Shown here: positions 8,518-16,841 of the stretch, one piece after another
Numbering within the stretch: position 1 is the first letter of the stretch
How the letters are laid out: each line of letters begins with the position of its first letter
Source of the DNA: JAOPZW01 sp963851295
GTDB taxonomy: Bacteria; Actinomycetota; Thermoleophilia; Solirubrobacterales; Solirubrobacteraceae
Direction: 5' to 3'
Length of the DNA stretch: 64,000 nt
NCBI GenBank assembly: GCA_963851295.1
Contig: CAWKOS010000001.1
Span: 558,001-622,000, forward strand
Notes under the pieces: model-generated
Seen by the model: the letters and a program-made list of their open reading frames with translations, nothing else
What the model was told of the DNA's origin: nothing
Databases searched by the model: none
Program-made: the position numbers and the translations under genes

Positions 8518-9831
8518 TCATCGCACCAGGCGGACCTCGAGCGCGGCGGCGCCCGCGCCGGCCGGGTCGCCGGCGCCGTGGAGGAGGCCGAGGATGTCGG
8601 CCACGTAGGCCTGCGTCTCGGGGATCGCCGGGATGCAGCCGCAGGCCCGCACGCGCGCGGCGCCCGCGTTGTAGGCGGCCAGCGCGAGCGGCACGGACGC
8701 GAACGCCCGCAGGAGGTCGCGCATCAGGTGCGCCTGCGCGTCTATCGCGCGGTCGGCGTCGAACGGGTCGGCGAGCCCGTACGCCGCCGCGGTGCCCGGC
8801 ATGAACTGCGCGATCCCGAGCGCCCCCGCCCCCGATCGCGCGAACGGGTTGAAGCCGGACTCGCGATACAGCTGCGCCGCGAGCAGCGCGCCGGACACGC
8901 TCCAGCGCCGGGCGGCCCGGGCGATGGCCGGCGCGAACCGCGCGGGCACGAAGGCGGGCAGCGTCCCGGACGAGGCGCCGTCGCCGGCCCTTGGCCGCCG
9001 GTACCCCACCGAGGACGAGCCCGCGTTCAGCGCGTAGCCGAAATGCCAGGGCTCCCATTCGTAGCGCTGCACGAAGTGGAAGCGGGCGGCGTTGGCGGCG
9101 AGCCAGCGGTAGGCGCCGGGTGGCCCGAGGTCGAGCTCGGTGGCCAGCCGGTGCAGCGACCGGCCGGGCTCCGCGACCCACTTCGGGTCGGGGTGCGCGG
9201 CGAAGAGCGCCGCCTGCTCGGCGTCGCTGCGGAAGGCCGAGGTGATGAGCAGCTCGACGCCGTCGGCGCGCGCAGCCGCCGCCATCCGGTCGAAGGCCAG
9301 GGCAACGTCGGGGCGCATCGGCTTGCCCTGCCGCAACGCGAACGGCCCGCGGTACTCGCCGGCGCCCGCGGGCCCGCCGGCGCCCGTCGCGCCGGGCGCG
9401 GTGAGCTGCGCCTCGGCCGTCGCGACGGCGGGCACGCGCGCACCCGAGCCGACGTCGATCGCGATCGCGTCGCGCACGGTCACGCGCACGCGGACCGGTG
9501 CGAGGCCGCCGCCCGGGAACGCAACGCTGACGTCGTCGGCCCCGTTGCGCGCCGCCGTGGCCCGCGCCGCGCGGCGGCCGAGCGCAAGGTACTCCGCACG
9601 CTCGAGGTGGCGCGGATCGGGCGCGCCGCCGATCGCCGCCGGCTCGAACACGCGCAGGTAGGCGTCGTGCATCGCGCGCGCGGCGGCGAGCGCGGAGAGG
9701 TCCGCCGTGCGCTGCAGGTCGCCGCGGGCGCCGACGCCCCGCGCGATCCCGCCCAGGACGACGGCGCCGAGGACGACGGCAAGCAGGAGCCCGAGGAGCA
9801 CCATCCCGGCCTGACCGCGCTCGCCCGTCAT
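8518..9831 (-). CDS. Tad-pilin-like / VanY carboxypeptidase / lytic transglycosylase fusion
   Basis: A 437-residue three-part protein. Residues 1-60 look like a TadE/TadG-type pseudopilin (MTGERGQAGMVLLGLLLAVVLG, then LQRTADLSALAAARAM). Residues about 160-270 are a VanY-type D-Ala-D-Ala carboxypeptidase with intact zinc ligands: SLHRLATELD (His227, Asp234) and EPWHFGY (Glu260, His263). Residues about 295-437 are an SLT lytic transglycosylase with YRESGFNPFARS (catalytic Glu324) and GALGIAQFMPGT. So a membrane-anchored or pilus-associated peptidoglycan cutter is expected. The start ATG overlaps the upstream gene (ATGA). The usual Glu5 of type IV-like pilins is Met here, so processing is doubtful. 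Confidence 0.85.
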   Translation of the reverse strand: MTGERGQAGMVLLGLLLAVVLGAVVLGGIARGVGARGDLQRTADLSALAAARAMHDAYLRVFEPAAIGGAPDPRHLERAEYLALGRRAARATAARNGADDVSVAFPGGGLAPVRVRVTVRDAIAIDVGSGARVPAVATAEAQLTAPGATGAGGPAGAGEYRGPFALRQGKPMRPDVALAFDRMAAAARADGVELLITSAFRSDAEQAALFAAHPDPKWVAEPGRSLHRLATELDLGPPGAYRWLAANAARFHFVQRYEWEPWHFGYALNAGSSSVGYRRPRAGDGASSGTLPAFVPARFAPAIARAARRWSVSGALLAAQLYRESGFNPFARSGAGALGIAQFMPGTAAAYGLADPFDADRAIDAQAHLMRDLLRAFASVPLALAAYNAGAARVRACGCIPAIPETQAYVADILGLLHGAGDPAGAGAAALEVRLVR

Positions 9832-10565
9832 CCGACCAGCCCCGCGACGGCGTCGCGGATCGACCTCGGCGCCCGCACCCCCGCGAGCGCGAGCGCCCGC
9901 TGGACGGGGTCGAGCGCGACCGTCATGGCCGCGGCCGGCGGCCCGAGGCGGGCGGCGCCGGCCAGGGCGAGCCGGGCGAGCTCGGGCGTCGACGCCGGCC
10001 CCGCAGCGACCAGAATGGCGTCGCGCGAGGCGAGCAGCCCGTCGACCTCCGCGTCGCGCGCCGCGACGGCGAGGACGGTCGGCAGAACGCCCGCCGCGGC
10101 CAGCGCCCGCCCCGCCGCGGCAGCGAGCGCGTCGGCGTCGTCGTCGCCGTCGCCGCCGCACGGCAGGCCGACGACCGCGATCCTCCCGCGGCCGTGTGCC
10201 TGCAGCCCGCGCGCATCCAGAGACGCGACCAGGCGCGCGGCCGCGCCGCGGGGCGGAGCTGAAAAGGCGGGCGCAGCGGCAAGGGCACCAGGAGCGGACC
10301 GGTCGGACGCCTCGGCCGCCGCGCGGACGCACACGAGCGCCGCGGGCGCGGCCCGGGCGAGCGCCAGCCCGACGGCGGCGGCGACGGCGGGCAGCTCGCG
10401 GGCGGGCGCGAGCAGGCCGAGCGACGGCGCCGCGGAGGCGCCCTGCGGCGCCGCGGCGGCGGCCTGCGGCACCGCGCGCGCCGCACGCGTGACCTCCGGC
10501 GCGTCTCCCACCGCGGCGCCTTCGTCCGGACGCGGGGCGAGGAGCAGGTCGCGTAGCGGGCTCAT
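9828..10565 (-). CDS. Ala-rich protein of the Tad pilin cluster, unknown function
   Basis: A 245-residue Ala-rich protein that I do not recognise. No signal peptide or clear membrane segment at the N-terminus (MSPLRDLLLAPRPDEG). The middle has alpha/beta character (GRGRIAVVGLPCGG, LPTVLAVAARDAEVDGLLASRDAILVAAGP), vaguely like a degenerate P-loop ATPase of the TadZ/MinD kind, but there is no Walker A motif. It overlaps both neighbours by 4 bases, so it is translated with the pilin genes and the hydrolase fusion, and may help localise or assemble them. Confidence 0.7.
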   Translation of the reverse strand: MSPLRDLLLAPRPDEGAAVGDAPEVTRAARAVPQAAAAAPQGASAAPSLGLLAPARELPAVAAAVGLALARAAPAALVCVRAAAEASDRSAPGALAAAPAFSAPPRGAAARLVASLDARGLQAHGRGRIAVVGLPCGGDGDDDADALAAAAGRALAAAGVLPTVLAVAARDAEVDGLLASRDAILVAAGPASTPELARLALAGAARLGPPAAAMTVALDPVQRALALAGVRAPRSIRDAVAGLVG

Positions 10566-10900
10566 GGCGGCCCCGCGTCGGCCCACGCCGAGGCCTCGAG
10601 GGCGGCGGCGACGACGGGAACGACCGTGCGCGGTCGGAGACGGACCTCGACGCGGCGACCCGTGACCCGCACGTCCGCGCGCTCGCGCGACCAACCGGGC
10701 AGCGCGTCGCGCGCTGCGGCCGCGGGGTCGGCGCCCTGCAGCAGCGCGGCGGCGCCGGCCTCGGCGGCGCCCGAGGCCAGCTCACGCGCCGAGCCGGCCG
10801 CCAGGAGCTGGCCGATCGCGAGCGCGATCAGGGCGGCGAGCGGAAGCAGGGCGACGACCTCGACCGTCGCCTGGCCGCGCGCCGACGCGCCGCCTCTCAT
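10562..10900 (-). CDS. TadE-like pseudopilin
   Basis: A 112-residue protein with the TadE-type class III signal ARGQATVEVVALLPLAALIALAIGQ: a Gly-Gln junction, Glu at +5 and a hydrophobic helix that forms the pilin core. The rest is a short periplasmic or surface domain ending VPVVAAALEASAWADA. It is coupled on both sides by ATGA overlaps. No prepilin peptidase or Tad ATPase is in the window. Confidence 0.8.
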   Translation of the reverse strand: MRGGASARGQATVEVVALLPLAALIALAIGQLLAAGSARELASGAAEAGAAALLQGADPAAAARDALPGWSRERADVRVTGRRVEVRLRPRTVVPVVAAALEASAWADAGPP

Positions 10901-11247
10901 CCGCGCTGCTCCGGGAATCCCGCCCGCGCCGACACCGTCGCCACCGTGCCGCCCGTGAGGACGGCGGGCACGCGCAGATCCACACGCACCCCGCCGCCGC
11001 CACGCGCGAGCGCGCGGACGCGCATCCCTTGCTCGAGCCGTGGCGGAAGGGCGCCGCGGGCGGCGGCCTGGGGGTCGGCGCCAACCGCCGCGGCGCGGGC
11101 CGCGGCGCGGGCGGCCGCGCCCGCCAGCCACAGCGCCTGCCCGGCGACGACGGCCTGCCAGAGCAGGCCTCCCACCACCGCCACGAGCGGCAGGAGCGCC
11201 ACCGTCTCGACGCTCGCCTGCCCGATGTCTCCCCGCCCGGCCGCCAT
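10897..11247 (-). CDS. TadE-like pseudopilin
   Basis: A 116-residue protein, paralogous to the next gene. Signal DIGQASVETVALLPLVAVVGGLLWQ has the Gly-Gln cleavage site and Glu at +5. The Ala-rich helix continues through GAAARAAARAAAVGADPQAAARGALPP, a motif also seen in the neighbour. It begins the tightly coupled four-gene run that ends with the VanY-SLT fusion. Confidence 0.8.
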   Translation of the reverse strand: MAAGRGDIGQASVETVALLPLVAVVGGLLWQAVVAGQALWLAGAAARAAARAAAVGADPQAAARGALPPRLEQGMRVRALARGGGGVRVDLRVPAVLTGGTVATVSARAGFPEQRG

Positions 11248-11336
11248 GACGGGAGGGTCCCGTGAAGGTGGTGACGGCTCTAGGCCCGAAGCGTGCCGAA
11301 AGCGCGCAACGGCTCAGGCGAGACGGCGGAGCGTCC

Positions 11337-12059
11337 TCAGCCGTCGAAATGGAAGTTGCAGCCGCCCCCGCCCGGGATCACGAAGACGTAGTCGTAGTGC
11401 ACCTGGAGGATGCCCTTGGTGTTCGGCAGGCCGTAGGTGCCGATGGGGGCGTCGTGGTGGGACCACTCGCCGATCGGAAGCTGGTGGACCTGGCCGTCGC
11501 GGGTGATGGTCTGCTGGCCGATGAGCAGCTCCGCGCCGTTGAGCTCGTTCGGCCCTGGGAGCTCGCCGCCCGGGCGCTTGCCGGTGTCCACGTAGGTCGT
11601 GATCCCGCGCTGGAAGACCCACAGCCTCTCCGGCCCGTTCGGGCCGGTGAGCCGATAGCTCACGCCGTCGATGACGTCGAAGACCTGGCCGGTGTCGGGG
11701 TCGCGCTTGTGCTGGAGGCGGAAGGTGACGTTCAGCGACTTGCCGTTCTTGTCGCACGAGCGCGACTGGAAGCTCGGCGGCCCGACGTCGTTGGGGTCGC
11801 CGGGGTTGGCCGACGCGACCGGCGGCGGCTTGGGCGGGGCCGGGGGCGCTGCCGCGGGGGGCGCCGCGCAGCCGCCGCCGAGACCGCCGGCCGCCCCGAC
11901 GCCGCAGATGATCGCGCGCGCCGTCCCCGCGACCTTCGAGGCGAGCGCCGGCGCCGTGGTGACCACGCCGCCCACGACGAGGACGACGACCGCCATCGCG
12001 CCGAGCCACTCGAGCGTCGACTGACCGCGTTCTGCGCCCCACGATCGCATGCACGGCAT
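11337..12059 (-). CDS. Pilin-like surface protein with large C-terminal domain
   Basis: About 240 residues. The N-terminus has a Tad/Flp-type signal ERGQSTLEWLGAMAVVVLVVGGVV, with Glu five residues after the Gly. A Pro/Ala-rich linker (about 60-85) leads to a folded domain with Cys residues (SRSCDKNGK, GGGGCNFHFDG at the very end) and many Tyr/His. That domain is not one I recognise. It is probably a minor pilin carrying a surface domain. Start could be 12059 or the ATG at 12050. It precedes the TadE genes with an 89-base gap. Confidence 0.7.
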   Translation of the reverse strand: MPCMRSWGAERGQSTLEWLGAMAVVVLVVGGVVTTAPALASKVAGTARAIICGVGAAGGLGGGCAAPPAAAPPAPPKPPPVASANPGDPNDVGPPSFQSRSCDKNGKSLNVTFRLQHKRDPDTGQVFDVIDGVSYRLTGPNGPERLWVFQRGITTYVDTGKRPGGELPGPNELNGAELLIGQQTITRDGQVHQLPIGEWSHHDAPIGTYGLPNTKGILQVHYDYVFVIPGGGGCNFHFDG

Positions 12060-12146
12060 GGTCGCCCGCCCCAGGCCCGCGCACCATGGGCCGCAGGGCT
12101 CATCTTCCCCCCTGGGCCCGGGCCCAGGCGCCCGGCGCGACGCCCC

Positions 12147-12503
12147 TCAGGCGTACTCGCGCCAGTGCCGCCAGACGAGGTACAGCGCGTAGGCCGCGCC
12201 CGCCAGCAGCCCGATGACCACCAGCGTCCCGCCCGACGAGTCCGACAGCCGCGGCCGCGCCGCGAGCGCCAGCACGACCGCCGCGATCGCCCCGTAGAGC
12301 AGCGCGCGCCAGCGGTCGCCGAGCGTGTCGAGGTCCACGCGGTGGTCGCGGTAGAAGCGCGCCGCGAAGAAGACGAGCGACACGAGGATCAGCGTCGAGA
12401 GGATCCCACCGACCAGCGCGGCCGTCGTGCCCCCGCCGGGGATGAAGGCCACCGCCGCGGCCAGTACGAGGACTATGGCGACGTTGCGCGTGGTGGAGCT
12501 CAC
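12147..12503 (-). CDS. Small four-helix membrane protein
   Basis: A 118-residue protein starting at GTG with about four hydrophobic segments (VAIVLVLAAAVAFI, LVGGILSTLILVSLVFFAARF, LLYGAIAAVVLALAA, TLVVIGLLAGAAYALYLVW). No known family recognised. The start overlaps the stop of the upstream response regulator by 4 bases (GTGA), so it is made together with that regulator and may be a membrane partner. Confidence 0.7.
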   Translation of the reverse strand: MSSTTRNVAIVLVLAAAVAFIPGGGTTAALVGGILSTLILVSLVFFAARFYRDHRVDLDTLGDRWRALLYGAIAAVVLALAARPRLSDSSGGTLVVIGLLAGAAYALYLVWRHWREYA

Positions 12504-13348
12504 TGCAGCGCGACGTGCTCCGAGGCCTCGGCCGAGGCATCGACGGGGGCGCCCGGTCCGGCGCCCTCGCGAGCGGCGGCCGGCATGTCCGCCACGACCG
12601 GCTCGGGCGCGGTGCCCTCGCCGACCGCGGGCTCGGGAGCGAAGCGGTAGCCGACTCCGAAGTGGGTGTGGATGTAGCGCCACCCCGGCGAGGCCTTCTC
12701 GAGCTTCTGACGCAGCTTGCGCACGAAGACGTCGACGGAGCGGTCGCCGCGGGCCATGGCGTAGCCCCAGACGCGCTGGTAGATCTCCTCGCGCTCGAGC
12801 ACGCGGCCCTCGGCGCCGGCGAGCAGCTCGATGAGCTCGAACTCGCGGCGGGTGAGGTCGATCGAGCCCTCGCTCACGAAGGCCTGGAAGCGGTCGGAGC
12901 GGATCTCAATCTCGCCGGCGGTGATCGGCCCGCCCGACGAGCGCGCCTCCGCGCGGCGCCGGCGGCGCACGACGGCCTCGACGCGCGCGATGAGCTCCTC
13001 CGGGTGACAGGGCTTGGTCAGCCAGTCGTCGGCGCCGAGCCGCAGGCCGCGGACGCGCTGGGCGACCGTCGACTGGCCCGTGCAGACGAGCACGCCCAGG
13101 CCGGGCAGCGCGGAGCAGAGCTTCTCGAGGTACTCCCAGGCCTGCGGCCCGAGGACGGCGAGGTCGACCACGATCGCGTTGAGGCGCATGGCGACCACCG
13201 TGTCGACCGGGACCGCGCTGGCGAGCACGCGATGCTCCCATGCCAGCCGCTCCAGGCGCTTGGTGAGAACCTGGAGGAAGCCCGAATCGGTGTCGATGAC
13301 GGCGAGCCGGAGGGGCGCGACGTCGGCGGCGGTGGACCGTTCCGTCAT
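12500..13348 (-). CDS. OmpR/PhoB-family response regulator
   Basis: A 282-residue regulator. Receiver: AVIDTDSGFLQVL for the acidic pocket, phospho-acceptor Asp in NAIVVDLAVLGP, VLVCTGQS for the switch Thr and LTKPCHPEEL for the Lys. Winged helix: LTRREFELIELLAG, GDRSVDVFVRKLRQKLE and IHTHFGVGYRFAPEP, then a 50-residue Ala/Glu-rich tail. Its DNA-binding domain is close to that of the receiver-less protein at 21.9-22.3 kb, so both may read the same sites. A PHO-box-like repeat lies 55 bases upstream. TAGACT (13358-13363 on this strand) is a candidate -10. No kinase gene is adjacent. Confidence 0.9.
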   Translation of the reverse strand: MTERSTAADVAPLRLAVIDTDSGFLQVLTKRLERLAWEHRVLASAVPVDTVVAMRLNAIVVDLAVLGPQAWEYLEKLCSALPGLGVLVCTGQSTVAQRVRGLRLGADDWLTKPCHPEELIARVEAVVRRRRRAEARSSGGPITAGEIEIRSDRFQAFVSEGSIDLTRREFELIELLAGAEGRVLEREEIYQRVWGYAMARGDRSVDVFVRKLRQKLEKASPGWRYIHTHFGVGYRFAPEPAVGEGTAPEPVVADMPAAAREGAGPGAPVDASAEASEHVALQ

Positions 13349-13402
13349 GGCGCCGCCAGTCTAGTGGTACATCGCGACGCCCAAGGGGCGTTTCCGCCCA
13401 AC

Positions 13403-13424
13403 GGTCACAGCATCTTCACAAGCC
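13403..13424 (+). promoter_or_regulatory. PHO-box-like direct repeat (site a)
   Basis: Two contiguous 11-bp units on the plus strand, GGTCACAGCAT and CTTCACAAGCC, lie between the metallophosphoesterase stop and the PhoB-like regulator start. They match the nTTCACnnnnn pattern of seven other sites here. No T(A/C)AC hexamer follows at +35, so this site may act differently, for example on the divergent-strand regulator promoter. Confidence 0.5.
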
Positions 13425-13444
13425 GCCCGGCGGCGCGTTTAGCG

Positions 13445-14908
13445 CTATTTGCGGCCCTCTGCGCCGGGCGGAACGTCGAGCCGATAGCGCTTCGCGGTGG
13501 CCGATCCGTCGCCCGGATCGATCTCCACGAGGTCGGCCGCCAGCGGCGCGAAGCCGCCGCCGCTGGAGTAGGTCATCCGCGCCACGCCGATCTTCGCGCC
13601 CTCGCCGAGGTTGCCGGTCCCGCCCGCGCCCACGGTCCCCCCGTTGAGGACCGTGAAGTCGCGGTCGACCTCGATCGCCGCGTGGTGCGTGTGGCCGACG
13701 AGCATCACGATCGGGTGCGACGGCGGGTCGCGCCGCAGCATCTCGATCCCCTTCTGCGCGAGCTGCGGCTCGTGGACCATGACCACGTCGACCTTGCCCT
13801 CGAGCTTGGCCAGCCACTCGGCGAAGAGGTTCTGCTCGGCCACCGACGGCGTCGGCAGCGTGCCTTGCTGCACGTAGCCGCGCGCGCGGCGGCGGCGGAA
13901 GGGGTCGCCGTAGCCGGCCACGCGCAGCCCGGCGACGCGCACGACCATCGGTCCGAAGCGCCCGCCGGGCAGCAGCCGGCCCTGCTCGGTGAGGACGACG
14001 ACGCCGTCGTCGGCGAGCTCCTGCGCGGCCGAGTCGGAGTCGTGGTTGCCGGTGACGAAGACCATCCGCGTCCCCGCGTGGATGACGCCGCGCGTGAGCT
14101 GGGACTCGAGCGGCGTCCCGCGGTCGGTGAGGTCGCCGACGAAGAAGAGCGGTGTCCCGCGCGCCACGCGCTGCAGCGCCGGTACGGCGAGCAGGTTGTT
14201 GTGCAGGTCCGAGGCGACGGTGATCTGCGGGCGCCCGCCCAGCGGCGCGCGATCGCCGGGCTCGACCACGAGCCGCGCCAGGCCGACGATCTGGCCGTCG
14301 AGCTCCTCGGTGAGCGTGTTGGCGCTGGACTCCGCCGACTCGACGGCGCGCAGCGCGCGCGGGATGTCGGGACCGTGGGCGTAGTACTCGGGCGTCCCGA
14401 GGTCGCCGCGCGGCGGCAGCAGCACGATGATCGCCACCGCGAGGCCCAGCGCGGTCGCCCCGGCGGCGATCATGCCCGGGCGCAGCGGGAGGCCGAGCCC
14501 GCGCAGGGCGAGCGCCACCACCAGCCCGAAGCCCAGCGCGCAGCCGAACACGACCGCGACCAGGATCCGCAGGTAGGAGGCGATCGCGTCGCGGGCGTCG
14601 TGCTTGGCGCGCGCGAGCACGCGCGGCGCCCCGGCGCCCTCGCGCGCCACCGAGACCGCGGCGTCGCGGTCGATGCGCTGCACGTCGACGCGCAGGCGCA
14701 CGGGCATCCGCACGCCGCCGAAGCGCACGCCCCAGTCCACGAGCGGGACGTAGAGGTCGAGCGCGCCGCGGTGGCCGGGGTCGCTGAAGATGCGCACGGT
14801 CCCGACCGACAGCTCGCGGTCCAGCCGCAGCGAGGCAAGGGCCGTCACCCCGGCGCCGAAGGACGCAAGGCAGACGACGACCACAGTCAGCCATCGGCGT
14901 CCCATCAC
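13445..14908 (-). CDS. Membrane-anchored metallophosphoesterase
   Basis: A 487-residue calcineurin-like phosphoesterase. N-terminal membrane segment (WLTVVVVCLASFGAGVTALA), a lumenal-type domain, a second hydrophobic hairpin around residues 115-165, then the catalytic domain with all five motifs: ASDLHNN, GDLTDRG, GNHDSD, VHEP and GHTHH. Those motifs bind two metals and cut phosphomonoesters or diesters. The hairpin places the catalytic domain on the far side of the membrane from a cytosolic loop, but the topology is uncertain. It is upstream of the PhoB-like regulator on the same strand, which fits a phosphate-scavenging role (inference). Confidence 0.88.
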   Translation of the reverse strand: MMGRRWLTVVVVCLASFGAGVTALASLRLDRELSVGTVRIFSDPGHRGALDLYVPLVDWGVRFGGVRMPVRLRVDVQRIDRDAAVSVAREGAGAPRVLARAKHDARDAIASYLRILVAVVFGCALGFGLVVALALRGLGLPLRPGMIAAGATALGLAVAIIVLLPPRGDLGTPEYYAHGPDIPRALRAVESAESSANTLTEELDGQIVGLARLVVEPGDRAPLGGRPQITVASDLHNNLLAVPALQRVARGTPLFFVGDLTDRGTPLESQLTRGVIHAGTRMVFVTGNHDSDSAAQELADDGVVVLTEQGRLLPGGRFGPMVVRVAGLRVAGYGDPFRRRRARGYVQQGTLPTPSVAEQNLFAEWLAKLEGKVDVVMVHEPQLAQKGIEMLRRDPPSHPIVMLVGHTHHAAIEVDRDFTVLNGGTVGAGGTGNLGEGAKIGVARMTYSSGGGFAPLAADLVEIDPGDGSATAKRYRLDVPPGAEGRK

Positions 14909-15019
14909 GCCTCGGCTACCCGCAGCCCGGCTCGCTAAGCGTGGGGCCGCAACGGCGCCGGTCCGGGCCCACCGTCGCGTGGTGGGCCCGGAGCCGAACG
15001 GACGGCGGGGGCTACGCGC

Positions 15020-15685
15020 TCAACGGTCGGCCAGATCGGCGGCCGACGCGCACCTTGTGCTCAGGATGTCGCCGGGGACGGGAACAGGCGCCGTCCGGTG
15101 TGCGCCGTCCAAGTCGAACTCGAGCATGATCGGCAGCGTCTCGGCGGCGCGGTCCAAGAGGACCACGTAGACGTTGCCCACGACGTCGACCGCCTGCTGA
15201 GTGCCGTTCGCCAGCCTCACCACGACGTTCGTCGCCGCGTCGGGCATCAAGCCGACGACGCGCACCTTGGTGCCGCCCGCAGCGCAGTCCTGGAAGCCCA
15301 CGGCCTGCCCGCTGAGAGCATGGTCGATGTCGTCGATCGAGCCGGTGCCGTCCTCGTTGACGAGCGCGATCGAGTTCTGGCCCGCCACCAGGAAGTACCC
15401 CAGGCCATCCGGGCCCGTTCGCGCCCTTCGCGCCAGCGCCACATTGGTGCCGAGCGCCGATACCGACGCGAGTCGCTGGCCGGCCGGTCCTGGCAAGGCG
15501 TCATGACTGCTCTCTGAGCGCCTGAAGGCGCCGAGCGCATTCGCAAGCCGCGCGTCAACGGTCGACGCAACCGCGCGCCGAGCGGGCGGCTCGGACCGGC
15601 GCGGGCCGACCATGGCCGCGGCGAGCGCTGTGGCGACGGCAAAGCCGACGGCCGCCGCGATGATGATGATGGCTGTCCGTTTCAT
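15020..15685 (-). CDS. Unknown secreted/anchored protein, type A copy 2
   Basis: A 221-residue protein with an N-terminal membrane segment (TAIIIIAAAVGFAVATALAAAMV). The C-terminal half is a predicted beta-rich domain: VRVVGLMPDAATNVVVRLANGT, VDVVGNVYVVLL, then APVPVPGDI. It is a clear paralogue of the protein at 16164-16841 (shared V-x-V-x-G-x-x-P-D-(G/A)-A pattern and NGT/DGT). It overlaps the small Cys-rich gene upstream by 4 bases (ATGA). I recognise no known family. The region is noticeably less GC-rich than its neighbours. Confidence 0.75.
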   Translation of the reverse strand: MKRTAIIIIAAAVGFAVATALAAAMVGPRRSEPPARRAVASTVDARLANALGAFRRSESSHDALPGPAGQRLASVSALGTNVALARRARTGPDGLGYFLVAGQNSIALVNEDGTGSIDDIDHALSGQAVGFQDCAAGGTKVRVVGLMPDAATNVVVRLANGTQQAVDVVGNVYVVLLDRAAETLPIMLEFDLDGAHRTAPVPVPGDILSTRCASAADLADR

Positions 15686-16137
15686 GTCCCGTAGCTCGCT
15701 GCGCCGTACATGATCTGATTCTCGTACGGCTCGTTGTTGCCGACCACAGCCTCGAGGAGGTAGCCGGGGTTGGGAATGCCGGGGCCTCCGCAACCACAGG
15801 TGTCCGACCACCGGCCGGTCTGCTGGATGCCGGTGCCGCAGTTTCGACTGAAGATGGCCGAGTGGTCATCCCACGCGTGCATACGCTCGCACTTGTCGAG
15901 GTATCGATTCCCGCCGGATCCCTTGCCTGTGGCGTTGTTGTCGTTCCAGCTGTGCCTCGACGACCCCTGGACACACGCAGTCCGGGGCGCAGTGTCATAT
16001 CCACAGTAGTAGTAGACAGTCACTGCTCCGCTCGTTGCGGTGATCGCAGCGATCACCACACCGCCGAGGAACCCGACGAGCGTCGTCTTCTTGTAAGGCA
16101 GACGCATCATCGTCCGCCCGCTTAGCTGGTGGTACAA
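15682..16137 (-). CDS. Small secreted Cys-rich protein, type B copy 2
   Basis: A 151-residue protein that begins at TTG, preceded by a strong GGAGGTGA six bases before it. Residues about 18-42 are a signal anchor (TTLVGFLGGVVIAAITATSGAV). The exported part has seven Cys (YYYCGYD, TACVQG, DKCERMHAW, SRNCGTG, DTCGCGG) and ends with VVGNNEPYENQIMYG. It shares YCG, CER, SR(N/F)C and VGNN with the protein at 16838-17197. Function unknown. It is translationally coupled to the type A gene, so the two products probably act together outside the cell. Confidence 0.7.
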   Translation of the reverse strand: MYHQLSGRTMMRLPYKKTTLVGFLGGVVIAAITATSGAVTVYYYCGYDTAPRTACVQGSSRHSWNDNNATGKGSGGNRYLDKCERMHAWDDHSAIFSRNCGTGIQQTGRWSDTCGCGGPGIPNPGYLLEAVVGNNEPYENQIMYGAASYGT

Positions 16138-16163
16138 GACTCACCTCCCACGTTGGGCCCGCG

Positions 16164-16841
16164 CTAGCCGCCCGAGGCCGTTGTGCACTTGTCCAGCACC
16201 GCATCAGTCGGTACCTGAGCGGAAGTCGCGTGACGTCCGTCGGGTGACTGCCACTCCACGCTGACCGGAAGCGGCTGGCGACGAGGAACCCGTACGGAGT
16301 AGACACCACCCACGAGATCCAGACCGATGCTCGTGCCGTCGCTGAGCGTCAGCACGGCGCCGCTCGCACCATCGGGCAGGAACCCGAAGACCTCGACCTG
16401 ATCACTCGGAAGCGCGGGCGAGCATATGATCGCGCCGGAGGTCCGCCCTGCCCGGACGTCGGCATATGAGCTACAGCCCCTCAGGCGGGCCGGATCGCTC
16501 GCCAGGCAGATCCCGCCGGGAGCGGGAACGAGATAGGCGCGGCCGCCGGTCGCGAGGACCCCGGCATAACGCGCGAGGTTGGGGTTCGCGCCGCGTTCGA
16601 CAGCACCGGGCTCGAGGTCCGCTGACGGCAGGTGATCCTGCGCGCCCGCCTGCCTGCGGAAGACGGAGAGCATCTCGGCTGCGCTCGCGTCGACGGATCG
16701 CACCGCCTCTCGCGGCGTCGCCGGAGCAGCGTAGATGGCTTCTGGCGCGTCGCGGCTCGCGTTGACGACCCCTGCCACGGCGGCGAGAGCACCACTGGCC
16801 GCGATCGCTGCGACGGCGAGCGGGAGCTTGGAGCGTCTCAC
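16164..16841 (-). CDS. Unknown secreted/anchored protein, type A copy 1
   Basis: A 225-residue paralogue of the 15020-15685 product. N-terminal membrane segment LPLAVAAIAASGALAAVAGVV, a middle region with Ser/Ala, then VEVFGFLPDGASGAVLTLSDGT, LDLVGGVYSVRVP and VEWQSPDGRHATS. Three Cys in the middle and one near the end (LDKCTTASGG). It overlaps its upstream type B gene by 4 bases. No database family recognised by me. Confidence 0.75.
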   Translation of the reverse strand: MRRSKLPLAVAAIAASGALAAVAGVVNASRDAPEAIYAAPATPREAVRSVDASAAEMLSVFRRQAGAQDHLPSADLEPGAVERGANPNLARYAGVLATGGRAYLVPAPGGICLASDPARLRGCSSYADVRAGRTSGAIICSPALPSDQVEVFGFLPDGASGAVLTLSDGTSIGLDLVGGVYSVRVPRRQPLPVSVEWQSPDGRHATSAQVPTDAVLDKCTTASGG

